From a bacterium (GTDB lineage Bacteria > Vulcanimicrobiota > Xenobia > Xenobiales > JADMJV01): a stretch of 64,000 nt of DNA. Positions 34,746-42,111 of this stretch are shown piece after piece. Within the stretch, counting starts at the first letter, position 1; the number at the start of each line of letters is the position of its first letter. The stretch covers positions 70,400 through 134,399 of the forward strand of contig JADMJV010000024.1 in the NCBI GenBank assembly GCA_018780265.1, given 5' to 3'. The translations under genes were made by a program, and so were the position numbers. The notes under the pieces are model-generated. The model was not told the DNA's origin and searched no databases. It saw only the letters and a program-made list of their open reading frames with translations.

Positions 34746-35642
34746 TTGAGTCAGATTCAAAGCCTGGCCGTAATCGGCTCGGGTACAATGGGGGCGGGCA
34801 TCGCCCAGATCGCCGCGGCGGCCGGCTACAACGTGGTTCTCAGCGACGTACAGCAGTCGTTTCTCGACAAGGCGCTCAAGTCGATCAGCGGCAGCTACGA
34901 CAAGTTTGTCCAGAAGGACAAGATGAGCGACGGCGACCGCCAGGCCGCTCTGGGGCGCCTCACAACGTCCACCAGTCTGGAAGATGTCGCCCAGGCCGAT
35001 CTGGTCATCGAAGCCATCACCGAGCAGATCGATGCCAAACTGGTACTGCTCACCCACCTCGACCAGTTGTGCAAACCGTCTACCCTGTTTGCCTCCAACA
35101 CTTCGTCCTTATCGGTCACCCAGATGGCTCAGGCCACCAAGCGGCCCGATCAGGTGGCCGGCATGCACTTCTTTAACCCTCCGGCCTTGATGAAGCTGGT
35201 CGAAGTGGTGCGCACACCGCTTACCAGTCAAGCCACCTTTGATGCCATCTGGCAGGTCTCGCTCAAGCTGGGCAAGACTCCCGTGGAAACGCGGGACACC
35301 CCCGGCTTCATCTTCAACCGGCTCATCATCCCCTACCTCAACGAAGCCACCTGGGCGCTCTACGAAGGGGCCGGCAAAGTGGCTGACATCGATGCGGCCA
35401 TGAAATTGGGCGGCAACATGCCCATCGGCCCGCTGGCCCTGCTCGACCTGATCGGCACCGACGTGCAGTTGCACGCCTGTCAGGCGCTCTTCGAACAGTT
35501 TGGCGACTCCAAGTTCCGCCCCTGTCCCTTAAACCGGGCCATGGTGCGGGCCGGCCTGCTCGGCAAAAAGACCGGCAAAGGCTTTTATGACTACGCCCAG
35601 GACCCCCCCAAACCCGTCTCTATGGATCCATTTCGTCTCTAG
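34746..35642 (+). CDS. hbd: 3-hydroxybutyryl-CoA dehydrogenase
   Basis: 298 residues from TTG 34746 (AGGAGG at 34730-34735). Rossmann motif VIGSGTMGAGIAQIAAAAGYNVVLSD (about 7-31), then ASNTSSLSVTQMAQATKRPDQVAGMHFFNPPALMKLVEVV with the catalytic HFFNP, GKTPVETRDTPGFIFNRL and the C-terminal domain ending KTGKGFYDYAQ. It oxidises 3-hydroxyacyl-CoA with NAD. It is the first gene of hbd-crt-thl, spaced by 12 and 9 bases. Confidence 0.95.
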   Translation: MSQIQSLAVIGSGTMGAGIAQIAAAAGYNVVLSDVQQSFLDKALKSISGSYDKFVQKDKMSDGDRQAALGRLTTSTSLEDVAQADLVIEAITEQIDAKLVLLTHLDQLCKPSTLFASNTSSLSVTQMAQATKRPDQVAGMHFFNPPALMKLVEVVRTPLTSQATFDAIWQVSLKLGKTPVETRDTPGFIFNRLIIPYLNEATWALYEGAGKVADIDAAMKLGGNMPIGPLALLDLIGTDVQLHACQALFEQFGDSKFRPCPLNRAMVRAGLLGKKTGKGFYDYAQDPPKPVSMDPFRL

Positions 35643-35654
35643 GAGGAACCGGTT

Positions 35655-36461
35655 ATGCAAGGTATGAGTCAAAAATATAGCAACATGATTCTCTGCTTCG
35701 AGAACGGCCTGGCTGTGATGGTGCTCAATCGGCCCAATGCGCTCAATGCGCTCAATGCCGAGACCATCGATCAGATGGGTCAGGCTCTCGATGAGATCGA
35801 AGCCAATCCCGTCAATCGAGTGCTCCTGATCACGGGCACCGGCGACAAAGCCTTTGTGGCTGGCGCCGACATCCGCGAGCTCAAGCAATGCACCTCGGCC
35901 CAGCAGGGGCAAGAGGCCTCGCTGGCCGGCAGCAGACTCTTCCGGCGCCTGGAGACCTCGCGCCTGATCGTCATCGCCGGTATCAACGGTTTTGCCCTGG
36001 GCGGCGGTATGGAGCTGAGCCTGGCATGTGATTTCCGCTTTGCCTCCAGCAACGCCGTATTCGGTCTGCCCGAAGTGGGTCTGGGCATCATTCCCGGCTA
36101 CGGGGGCACGCAGCGGTTGGCCCGCCTGGTGGGCCGCGGTCTGGCCATGGAGTTGATCGCTACGGGCCGCAAGTTCGACGCCAACTACGCTCTAGATATT
36201 GGGTTGGTCAACAAGGTGGTGCCCGGGCCCGGCCCCGACCTGCTCAACCTGTGTCGCCAGGTGGCTCAAGAGATCATGCAACAGGCCCCGCTGGCCGTGG
36301 CGGCCGCCAAGCGCGCCCTGACCGCCGGCCTGGAAACCAACATCGACTCGGGACTGACTATCGAGTCGGAAGAGTTTGGCAAACTCTGCCTCACCCAGGA
36401 CATGCACGAAGGCATGGCCGCATTTGTCGAAAAACGCGCCGCCCGGTTCAAGGGCGAATAG
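35655..36461 (+). CDS. Enoyl-CoA hydratase/crotonase
   Basis: 268 residues (ATG 35655; ATG 35664 also possible, AGGAGG upstream). Crotonase marks: ALNALNAETIDQM, GDKAFVAGADIRELKQCT (oxyanion-hole), and INGFALGGGMELSLACDFRFASSNAVFGLPEVGLGIIPGYGGTQRLARLVG, with the two Glu of the family. It hydrates crotonyl-CoA. Downstream thl follows after 9 bases, so all three enzymes are made together. Confidence 0.95.
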   Translation: MQGMSQKYSNMILCFENGLAVMVLNRPNALNALNAETIDQMGQALDEIEANPVNRVLLITGTGDKAFVAGADIRELKQCTSAQQGQEASLAGSRLFRRLETSRLIVIAGINGFALGGGMELSLACDFRFASSNAVFGLPEVGLGIIPGYGGTQRLARLVGRGLAMELIATGRKFDANYALDIGLVNKVVPGPGPDLLNLCRQVAQEIMQQAPLAVAAAKRALTAGLETNIDSGLTIESEEFGKLCLTQDMHEGMAAFVEKRAARFKGE

Positions 36462-36470
36462 GAGAATACG

Positions 36471-37661
36471 ATGGGAATGCTCAATCAAGAAATCGTCATC
36501 ATGGGTGGTGCCCGCACCCCCTTTGGCAAGTATGGCGGCGGTCTCAAGGACCTGTCGGCCGCCGACCTGGCCGTGATTGCCGGCTGCGAAGCTCTGCGTC
36601 GGTCCGACGTCAAGGCCGAAGAGATCGACCACATCATTTTTGGCAACGTGTTGCAAACCTCTCCTGACGCCGCTTACCTGTCGCGTCACGTGGGCCTGCG
36701 CTGTGGTGTGCCGGTGCCGGTGCCCGCCTACGGTGTCAATCGCCTCTGTGGTTCTGGTTTTCAGGCCATCGTCAACGGGGCCATGGAAATTCTCCTCGGT
36801 CAGGCCGACGAAGTGCTGGTAGGCGGCACCGAGTCGATGAGCCAGGCTCCCCACAGCATCTTTGGGGCTCGATTTGGCCTGCCCCTGGGCCAATCGCGGC
36901 TGGAAGACATGCTCTGGGCGGCCCTTACCGACACCTATTGTGGCTGCACTATGGCCATCACTGCCGAAAATCTGGCCCAAAAATACCAGGTGACTCGCGA
37001 GGAGGCCGACGAACTGGCCGTGCGCAGCCACCAGTTGGCGGCCGCCGCCGTCGACCGTCTGGCCGAAGAGATTGTGGCTGTGGAGATCCCCTCCAAGAAA
37101 GGCCCCAAGCGCATCGACCGCGACGAGCAGATCCGCGCCGACAGCACCATCGAGGCGCTGGCCAAACTCAAGCCCTCCTTCATACCCACCGGCATCGTCA
37201 CCGCTGGCAATGCCTCGGGCATCAACGACGGAGCCGCCGCGCTGGTCTTGACCACGCGCGAATCGGCCCTCAAGCGCAGTGTCAAACCGCTGGGGAAACT
37301 GGTTTCCTGGGCCGCCAAAGGGGTCCAGCCCGACATCATGGGTATCGGCCCGGCTTCGGCCTCGCGCGACGCCCTTCAGAAGGCCGGCTTGACCCTGGCC
37401 GATATGGATCTGATCGAGATCAACGAAGCCTTTGCGGCCCAGTATGTAGCCGTCGAGAAAGAGTTGGGCCTGCCCCGCGAAAAGACCAACGTCAACGGTG
37501 GCGCGGTGGCTTTGGGACACCCCCTGGGCGCCTCGGGAGCCCGCCTCACGCTCACCATTCTGCACGAACTGCGTCGCCGCGGCGGCCGTTACGGGCTGGT
37601 TTCGGCCTGTATCGGCGGCGGTCAGGGTCTGGCCCTGGTCGTGGAAGCCTGGCAAGAATAG
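36471..37661 (+). CDS. Acetyl-CoA acetyltransferase (thiolase)
   Basis: 396 residues. The active Cys is in [20 protein letters not shown] (about residue 89), the C-terminal His/Cys in [20 protein letters not shown] and [14 protein letters not shown]. Thiolase II condenses two acetyl-CoA to acetoacetyl-CoA, or runs in the reverse direction in fatty acid breakdown. With hbd and crt it forms an acetoacetyl-CoA to crotonyl-CoA segment for butyrate, PHB or beta-oxidation; the final step gene is not in the window. Its stop is 1 base before the moeA start. Confidence 0.95.
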   Translation: MGMLNQEIVIMGGARTPFGKYGGGLKDLSAADLAVIAGCEALRRSDVKAEEIDHIIFGNVLQTSPDAAYLSRHVGLRCGVPVPVPAYGVNRLCGSGFQAIVNGAMEILLGQADEVLVGGTESMSQAPHSIFGARFGLPLGQSRLEDMLWAALTDTYCGCTMAITAENLAQKYQVTREEADELAVRSHQLAAAAVDRLAEEIVAVEIPSKKGPKRIDRDEQIRADSTIEALAKLKPSFIPTGIVTAGNASGINDGAAALVLTTRESALKRSVKPLGKLVSWAAKGVQPDIMGIGPASASRDALQKAGLTLADMDLIEINEAFAAQYVAVEKELGLPREKTNVNGGAVALGHPLGASGARLTLTILHELRRRGGRYGLVSACIGGGQGLALVVEAWQE

Positions 37662-37662
37662 C

Positions 37663-38859
37663 TTGCTCACGGTAGCTCAGGCTCTCGACAAGATCCTCGA
37701 GGGGGCTACCGCTCTGGCGCCCCAGCGCCTGCCGATAGAGCAGGCGCTGGGTCGCACCCTGGCCGAGGATGTGGTGGCTCGCGAGAGCCATCCCTACTTC
37801 GCCAGCTCGGCCATGGATGGCTACGCGCTGGGCTCGCTCGAGCCCGTGTGCACCCAGATCGGCAGTGTGGCCGCCGGCCAGTGGCCCGATTTCCCACTTG
37901 AGCCCGGGCAGTGTTGCCGCATCTTCACCGGTGCGCCCCTGCCTCAGGGCACGGTGGCCGTGGTTCCCCAGGAGGAAGCTCGAGCCCAATCCCCCCACAT
38001 CCATTTCTCCGGCGACCTCCAGCCCGGCGCCCATATGCGTCCGGCCGGTCAGCATTTCGACGCCGGCCAGACTCTCCTCGGGGCGGGCTGTCAGCTCAAC
38101 TCGGCCCGCATCGGCCTGGCCGCCCTCTTGGGAAATCCCCACTTGCTCTGCATCCCGGCCCCGCGGGTGGCCCTGATTTCTACCGGCGACGAACTGGTCG
38201 AACTGGACCAGCCTCTGGGTCCGGCCCAGGTGCGCAACTCCAATATCTACGCCATGCAGGCTCAGGTGTTGGCATGTGGTGGCCAGGCCGTGCGCCTGCC
38301 CATTGTCCCCGACCAGCCTCAACTCTTGCGTCAAGCCCTGCTCGACTGCCTGGATCAGGTCGATGCCATTGTCACCTGCGGGGGCGCTTCGGTGGGCGAT
38401 CACGATCATGTGCAAACGGTGCTGCGCGAACTGGGTGCCGATCTGCAGCTCTGGAAAGTGGCCATGCGCCCCGGCAAACCGCTGGGCTACGCCCGTCTCG
38501 GACACAAGCCCGTCATTGCCCTGCCAGGCAACCCCGTCTCCTGTTACGTGGGCTTCGAACTGTTCGTGCGCCCCCTGCTTGACCGCCTCCAGGGAGGCCC
38601 CGGCCGAGGTCTCCAGGTCATCGAGGCCCAACTGGCTCAGCACGTCCAAAAAAAGGTTGGCCTGCGCTTCTTTATGCGCTGCCGCCTGCAAGAGGACCAG
38701 GTCACCCTGGCCGGCTCCCAGGACAGTCATCTTTTTCGCAGTATCGCCGAATCTGACGGGTTATTGGAACTTGCGGAAGAAGTTCAGGCTTTATCCGTCG
38801 GTACGCCTGTTCGAGTATTGCTCTGGCCCTGGGTTAGGCCGACCGCGAAACGGGGATAG
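37663..38859 (+). CDS. moeA: MoeA, molybdopterin molybdotransferase
   Basis: 398 residues from TTG 37663, one base after the thiolase stop (the open frame begins earlier but inside that gene). MoeA pattern: PIEQALGRTLAEDVVARESHPYFASSAMDGYAL, FTGAPLPQGTVAVVPQE, ALISTGDEL, the MPT-binding CGGASVGDHDHVQTVL and the KPGKPLGYARLGHKPVIALPGNPVSCYVGFEL signature. It inserts molybdate into the pterin cofactor. Coupling to thl is by translation, not by pathway. The FAD-subunit at the left edge could be an end user. Confidence 0.93.
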   Translation: MLTVAQALDKILEGATALAPQRLPIEQALGRTLAEDVVARESHPYFASSAMDGYALGSLEPVCTQIGSVAAGQWPDFPLEPGQCCRIFTGAPLPQGTVAVVPQEEARAQSPHIHFSGDLQPGAHMRPAGQHFDAGQTLLGAGCQLNSARIGLAALLGNPHLLCIPAPRVALISTGDELVELDQPLGPAQVRNSNIYAMQAQVLACGGQAVRLPIVPDQPQLLRQALLDCLDQVDAIVTCGGASVGDHDHVQTVLRELGADLQLWKVAMRPGKPLGYARLGHKPVIALPGNPVSCYVGFELFVRPLLDRLQGGPGRGLQVIEAQLAQHVQKKVGLRFFMRCRLQEDQVTLAGSQDSHLFRSIAESDGLLELAEEVQALSVGTPVRVLLWPWVRPTAKRG

Positions 38860-38880
38860 TAAACCACGCTAGGAGGCGGC

Positions 38881-39078
38881 ATGTTTGGACTCGGTTTGTG
38901 GGAATGGGTGGGCATCTTTTTGTTGGCCACGCTGCTATTTGGTCCCAAGTTTATTGTCAAGACCGCCACGTCACTGTGGAATAGCCTGACCGGCTTTGGT
39001 AAATCGTTTCAGGCGGCAACCGCCGAACCCGAGGCGCTGCCCGAAGAGCCCCGGGCCCTGGCTGCCCCCAAGGACTGA
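38881..39078 (+). CDS. TatA/TatB-family protein, variant
   Basis: 65 residues, GGAGGC before the ATG. Helix and FGPKF pattern of TatA/B: FGLGLWEWVGIFLLATLLFGPKFIVKTATSLWNSLTGFGKSFQ. The usual FGPK-x-LPELAxSLG helix reads FGPKFIVKTATSLWN, so the amphipathic part deviates. A Pro/Glu-rich tail follows. It is next to tatC and a second, more typical tatA at 39821; one may act as TatB. Confidence 0.85.
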   Translation: MFGLGLWEWVGIFLLATLLFGPKFIVKTATSLWNSLTGFGKSFQAATAEPEALPEEPRALAAPKD

Positions 39079-39080
39079 TC

Positions 39081-39806
39081 GTGGCCCGTACTATCCTGCC
39101 GGAAATTGAAGACCAACCCATGACCCTGGTGGGTCACCTCGAGGAGTTGCGCTGGCGCATCCTCTGGTCTCTCTTTTACTGGATTGTGGCCTGTTTCATC
39201 TGCTATCAGTTGGTGCCCAAGTTGCTGGACTGGGTGCGACCCCTGCTGCAAGGCAACAAACTCATCTTTACCAACCCCACCGAAGGCTTTTTCGCCTATC
39301 TCAACGCCGCCATGGTGGGCGGCGCCTGTCTGGCCGCCCCCGTCTTTCTCTATCATTTTTTGATGTTCGTCTTGCCCGGTCTGGAGAAAGGCGAGCGGCG
39401 TTGGATCTATCGCCTTTTGCCGCTGAGCATCTTTCAGTTTTTGCTGGGCTGCGCTTTCGCTCTCAAACTGGTGCTGCCCGGCACCATGGGCTTCTTTCTC
39501 GGCTTTGCCACCGCCGAACTGGTGCCTCAGCTCAAGATCGGTGAATTCGTGGGCTTCGTGGTTACCGTGACGGTCATCTGTGGCATTATCTTCGAACTCC
39601 CCATTGTGCTTTTATTCCTGGCCGGAATCGGTCTGGTCTCCTCCAAATTCCTGGCCCGCCATCGCCGTATGGCCTACTTCCTGGCCTTTGTGGTGGCCGC
39701 TGTGGCTACCCCCACACCCGACGCTTTCACGGCCACTGTGGTGGCTTTGCCGATCTTGATCAATTACGAGGTCAGCCTGTGGCTGATAAAATTTTGCGGT
39801 AAATGA
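39081..39806 (+). CDS. tatC: TatC, twin-arginine translocase receptor
   Basis: 241 residues from GTG 39081. Starts with the TatC motif MTLVGHLEELRWRILWSLFYW, followed by six helices, with the periplasmic FTNPTEGFFAYLNAAMVGGACLAAPVFLYHFLMFVLPGLEKGERRW and the ending ATPTPDAFTATVVALPILINYEVSLWL. TatC recognises twin-arginine signals on folded proteins. Location after moeA agrees with export of molybdoenzymes. Confidence 0.95.
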   Translation: MARTILPEIEDQPMTLVGHLEELRWRILWSLFYWIVACFICYQLVPKLLDWVRPLLQGNKLIFTNPTEGFFAYLNAAMVGGACLAAPVFLYHFLMFVLPGLEKGERRWIYRLLPLSIFQFLLGCAFALKLVLPGTMGFFLGFATAELVPQLKIGEFVGFVVTVTVICGIIFELPIVLLFLAGIGLVSSKFLARHRRMAYFLAFVVAAVATPTPDAFTATVVALPILINYEVSLWLIKFCGK

Positions 39807-39820
39807 ACTCTGGAGGAGCT

Positions 39821-40009
39821 ATGCAAGAACAAGTCACCCTGTTGTGGTCTTTAGGGCCCGCCGAAATCGCCATGTTGCTGGTGTTAGCCATCTTTATTTT
39901 CGGGCCCAAGCGGCTCCCCGAGCTGGGTCAGGCACTGGGTGACACGCTGCGATCTTTCCGCAGCGCCAGCAAAGAGCCTAAGGGTCTACCGCCTTCTGAA
40001 GCTGAGTAG
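39821..40009 (+). CDS. tatA: TatA, twin-arginine translocase pore subunit
   Basis: 62 residues from ATG 39821 (TGGAGGAGC upstream; ATG 39803 inside the tatC end is rejected). Helix LGPAEIAMLLVLAIFIFGPKRLPELGQALGDTLRSFRSA has the canonical FGPKxLPELGxxLG motif. Short Lys/Glu/Pro tail. The 3' end overlaps the converging rex gene by 32 bases. Confidence 0.93.
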   Translation: MQEQVTLLWSLGPAEIAMLLVLAIFIFGPKRLPELGQALGDTLRSFRSASKEPKGLPPSEAE

Positions 40010-40631
40010 CGTGGTAGGCCAGCACGGCCAGTTCGTGGGTCAGGTCCACGTTGCGCACCGTCACCTGCGGACCCAGGTGCAGGTGGGCCCCGGTAAAGTT
40101 TAGCAGGGCTGTCACGCCTGAGTCTACCAGCAGTTGGGCCGCCTCGCGGGCGGCCTGGGTGGGCACGGCCAAAATACCCAGATCGGCCCCCAGTGGCCGG
40201 GGGAGGGCGCTGCTCGACTCTACCACGATCTGATTAATGCTCTGGCCCACCTTGGCCGGACTGGCATCAAAAATCCACAGAATCTGAAACCCCCAGCGCG
40301 AAAAACCGGGAAAGCCGGCCAGTGCCGTGCCCAGGTTACCGGCCCCCAGCAGGGCCACCTTGTGGGCCTGATCCAGTTGCAAAATCGAAGACACGCGCCG
40401 CAGCAGATGGGGTACCGGGTAACCCAGTCCCTGCACTCCAAATTCACCGAAATAGGACAGGTCTTTGCGAAATTGCGAGGCCTTTACGCCCGCTCTAAAG
40501 GCGATCTCTTCCGAGGACACCACGGCCACCTGTTGGTCTTGCAGTTCAGCCAGACAGCGAAAATAGGTCGCCAATCGAGAGATGGTGGGTTCGGGCACAC
40601 GGCTGCGTTTTTCCATAGGAGGTCTGCCCAT
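39978..40631 (-). CDS. rex: Rex, NADH-sensing repressor
   Basis: 217 residues. N-terminal winged helix with PTISRLATYFRCLAELQDQ and SEEIAFRAGVKASQFRKDLSYFGEFGVQGLGY, then the Rossmann domain with VALLGAGNLGTALAGFPGF, FDASPAKVGQ, and GILAVPTQAAREAAQLLVDSGVTALLNF. ATG overlaps the stop of the next gene as TAATG. Rex represses fermentative and respiratory genes when NADH is low; the hbd-crt-thl operon 3 kb away is a typical target class in other bacteria, but no clear Rex operator was found there. Confidence 0.93.
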   Translation of the reverse strand: MGRPPMEKRSRVPEPTISRLATYFRCLAELQDQQVAVVSSEEIAFRAGVKASQFRKDLSYFGEFGVQGLGYPVPHLLRRVSSILQLDQAHKVALLGAGNLGTALAGFPGFSRWGFQILWIFDASPAKVGQSINQIVVESSSALPRPLGADLGILAVPTQAAREAAQLLVDSGVTALLNFTGAHLHLGPQVTVRNVDLTHELAVLAYHATQLQKAVDP

Positions 40632-41326
40632 TACGCCAGTTCGATCAGTGTCTCCTGTTGGGCCAGGGCAAGGCTGGCCAGCAAGGCATCCAATGCTCCG
40701 CTGGCGGCGCTACCAAAGGCGCTCAGAGAGTTGTGCAGGGCGTTGCCAACCATGGACATGCCTTCTTTGGGGCGCAAGTCCAGCATGGCCGTGCCGGCGG
40801 TTACCTGGTGGGCTTCCAGGGTGGTGGTGAATCCCGGAAACAGGACCAGTAAGTCGCACAGACGCACCTGGTTTCCGAGATGGCGACAGTTGTCGTCGCA
40901 CCAACTGAGGCTGGCCCCTTGCCGCGGCAGCCAGGCTATCAGGTTTTCCAGAGCGCACTCGGAGGGGGCCAGCAGGCCCACATGGCGGCCTTTCAGGGGC
41001 AGTTCTTTGAGCATCCAGCGGGCCAACCAGGCCCAAGGCTGCTGCAAACTGCGCCAGCCTTGAGGCAAACTCGGCACAGGCCGCATGCCAGGACTCCACA
41101 GCCAGCCTCCCGGTCGCAGTTGAGGATGCTGCGAAATTCGCTCCAGCCAGTCGCTATTCGGGTCCATCTGGAGAAGCGGCCAGGGCAGACTTCGATCTCC
41201 TTGCTTGAGAATGGTGAGCCAGATCGGATTTTCATCCAGTACCACCAAAGGGGCCGCCGCAACAGCTTTTAAGCGGCGTTGTAGGGCCTCCGACGGGGTA
41301 GGCGATTCGATAATTTTGGGTGGCAT
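40631..41326 (-). CDS. Degenerate FolD-like Rossmann protein
   Basis: 231 residues, upstream of and overlapping rex (TAATG). The second half resembles the NADP domain of FolD (methylene-THF dehydrogenase/cyclohydrolase): GRHVGLLAPSECALENLIAWLPRQGASLSWCDD, RLCDLLVLFPGF, HQVTAGTAMLDLRP, and MSMVGNALHNSL. The conserved VVGRSxIVGxP and catalytic Lys of true FolD are missing. N-terminal 60 residues have a Lys/Glu/Pro-rich start (IIESPTPSEALQRRLKAVAAAPLVVL). It may have taken a new role, for instance as partner of Rex. Homology is a hypothesis from pattern. Confidence 0.55.
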   Translation of the reverse strand: MPPKIIESPTPSEALQRRLKAVAAAPLVVLDENPIWLTILKQGDRSLPWPLLQMDPNSDWLERISQHPQLRPGGWLWSPGMRPVPSLPQGWRSLQQPWAWLARWMLKELPLKGRHVGLLAPSECALENLIAWLPRQGASLSWCDDNCRHLGNQVRLCDLLVLFPGFTTTLEAHQVTAGTAMLDLRPKEGMSMVGNALHNSLSAFGSAASGALDALLASLALAQQETLIELA

Positions 41327-41419
41327 GAAAAAAGCTCCTGGTTTGATAGGTTTTGACCGTTAGCCATTGGGTTATATGTGCGAGGTGACGGGGTCCATTT
41401 GGTGGACTCCGAATTTTCA

Positions 41420-41489
41420 CGACCAGGAACGCACTGTTGTTGTATCCTGGGTCCGCCCCTTGAGCATGTGTCCACTTCGTTCCTGGTCG
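41420..41489. repeat. 12-bp inverted repeat upstream of the small basic protein
   Basis: CGACCAGGAACG (41420-41431) and CGTTCCTGGTCG (41478-41489) are perfect complements 46 bases apart. A shorter inverted repeat, GTCCA..TGGAC, lies just before (about 41392-41406). Between a minus-strand gene (start 41326) and a plus-strand gene (start 41531). It may be an operator or a leader RNA stem. Confidence 0.55.
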
Positions 41490-41530
41490 AAGTTACACTG
41501 CCACGAGTGGCGAGATAATGGGAGGTAGTC

Positions 41531-41749
41531 ATGGCAGCCAAAAAAGGAGACGGAAAGCCGTCCGCTGCTGGTAAGGGGAACGCCCCAAAAAAGGCCAGCA
41601 CCAAGCCTAATGCGGCCAAGAACACTGCAACGGCAGCCGCAAGCAAGCCCAAGCAGGCGGCGGTAGCCGTCGCTCAGCCAACCCAGGCTGAAGCGGTGAA
41701 GAAGCCCGCCGATGTTCGCAAAAAGGGCGCACCTGTTCGCGAGATGTAG
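41531..41749 (+). CDS. Small Lys/Ala-rich protein (histone H1-like composition)
   Basis: 72 residues, GGGAGGT before the ATG. Composition is mainly Ala, Lys, Pro, Gly, Thr and Gln with no hydrophobic core: AAKKGDGKPSAAGKGNAPKK, KPKQAAVAV. Such proteins in bacteria often bind nucleic acid. Own leader with an inverted repeat and a strong terminator, so it is an independent and probably abundant product. No family name. Confidence 0.65.
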   Translation: MAAKKGDGKPSAAGKGNAPKKASTKPNAAKNTATAAASKPKQAAVAVAQPTQAEAVKKPADVRKKGAPVREM

Positions 41750-41774
41750 GGTGCCTTTGGTCGAGTAGACCTAG

Positions 41775-41806
41775 AAAAAGCCCTCTGCTCTGCAGGGGGC
41801 TTTTTT
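41775..41806 (+). terminator. Rho-independent terminator after the Lys/Ala-rich gene
   Basis: AAAAAGCCCTCTGC-TCT-GCAGGGGGCTTTTT: a stem of about 14 pairs (one G-T pair) with T run. Very strong. Confidence 0.92.
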
Positions 41807-41833
41807 GATTCCCCCTTGGTCAAAAGGAGCGAC

Positions 41834-42061
41834 ATGACCCAACAAAAACTCCTCAACCTGTGGCAACGGGCCTTCACGCAGATCGCCCTTTACGCCGCCG
41901 TCGACGCCCAGCGCGTCTTCGAGTTAGCCGAGACCATGGACCCCATGTTGGAGTTCCTCGACGACCCCGACGCCGACCAGCGCATCGCCGACCTTCTCGA
42001 CAGTTACTGTCGACGCTACCCCGACGGGAGCGCCTACCTCAAAGACGCCCTGCGGCAGTAA
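41834..42061 (+). CDS. 75-aa hypothetical protein
   Basis: 75 residues from ATG 41834 (GGAG four bases upstream). Acidic and helical, no membrane segment. Not a recognised family. Contains NLWQRAFTQIALYAAVDAQRVFELAETMDPMLEFLDDPDADQRIADLLDSY. Its stop faces the stop of the methylase-fold gene (42112) 50 bases away. It could be a small partner of that protein, like separate precursor peptides of split borosin systems, but no core repeat or leader is visible, so this is speculation. Confidence 0.6.
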   Translation: MTQQKLLNLWQRAFTQIALYAAVDAQRVFELAETMDPMLEFLDDPDADQRIADLLDSYCRRYPDGSAYLKDALRQ

Positions 42062-42111
42062 GGGATGCACCTGGAGCCTTGCTTGTTCGGCTGAGGAAGC
42101 AGTCGACTCAG

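Noticed and set aside
36192..37670. 492-residue minus-strand frame across the thiolase gene
   Set aside because: Antisense of thiolase; no family pattern.
41353..41378. Possible -35/-10 promoter pair TTGACC / TATAT
   Set aside because: The spacing is only about 13-14 bases, too short for sigma-70.
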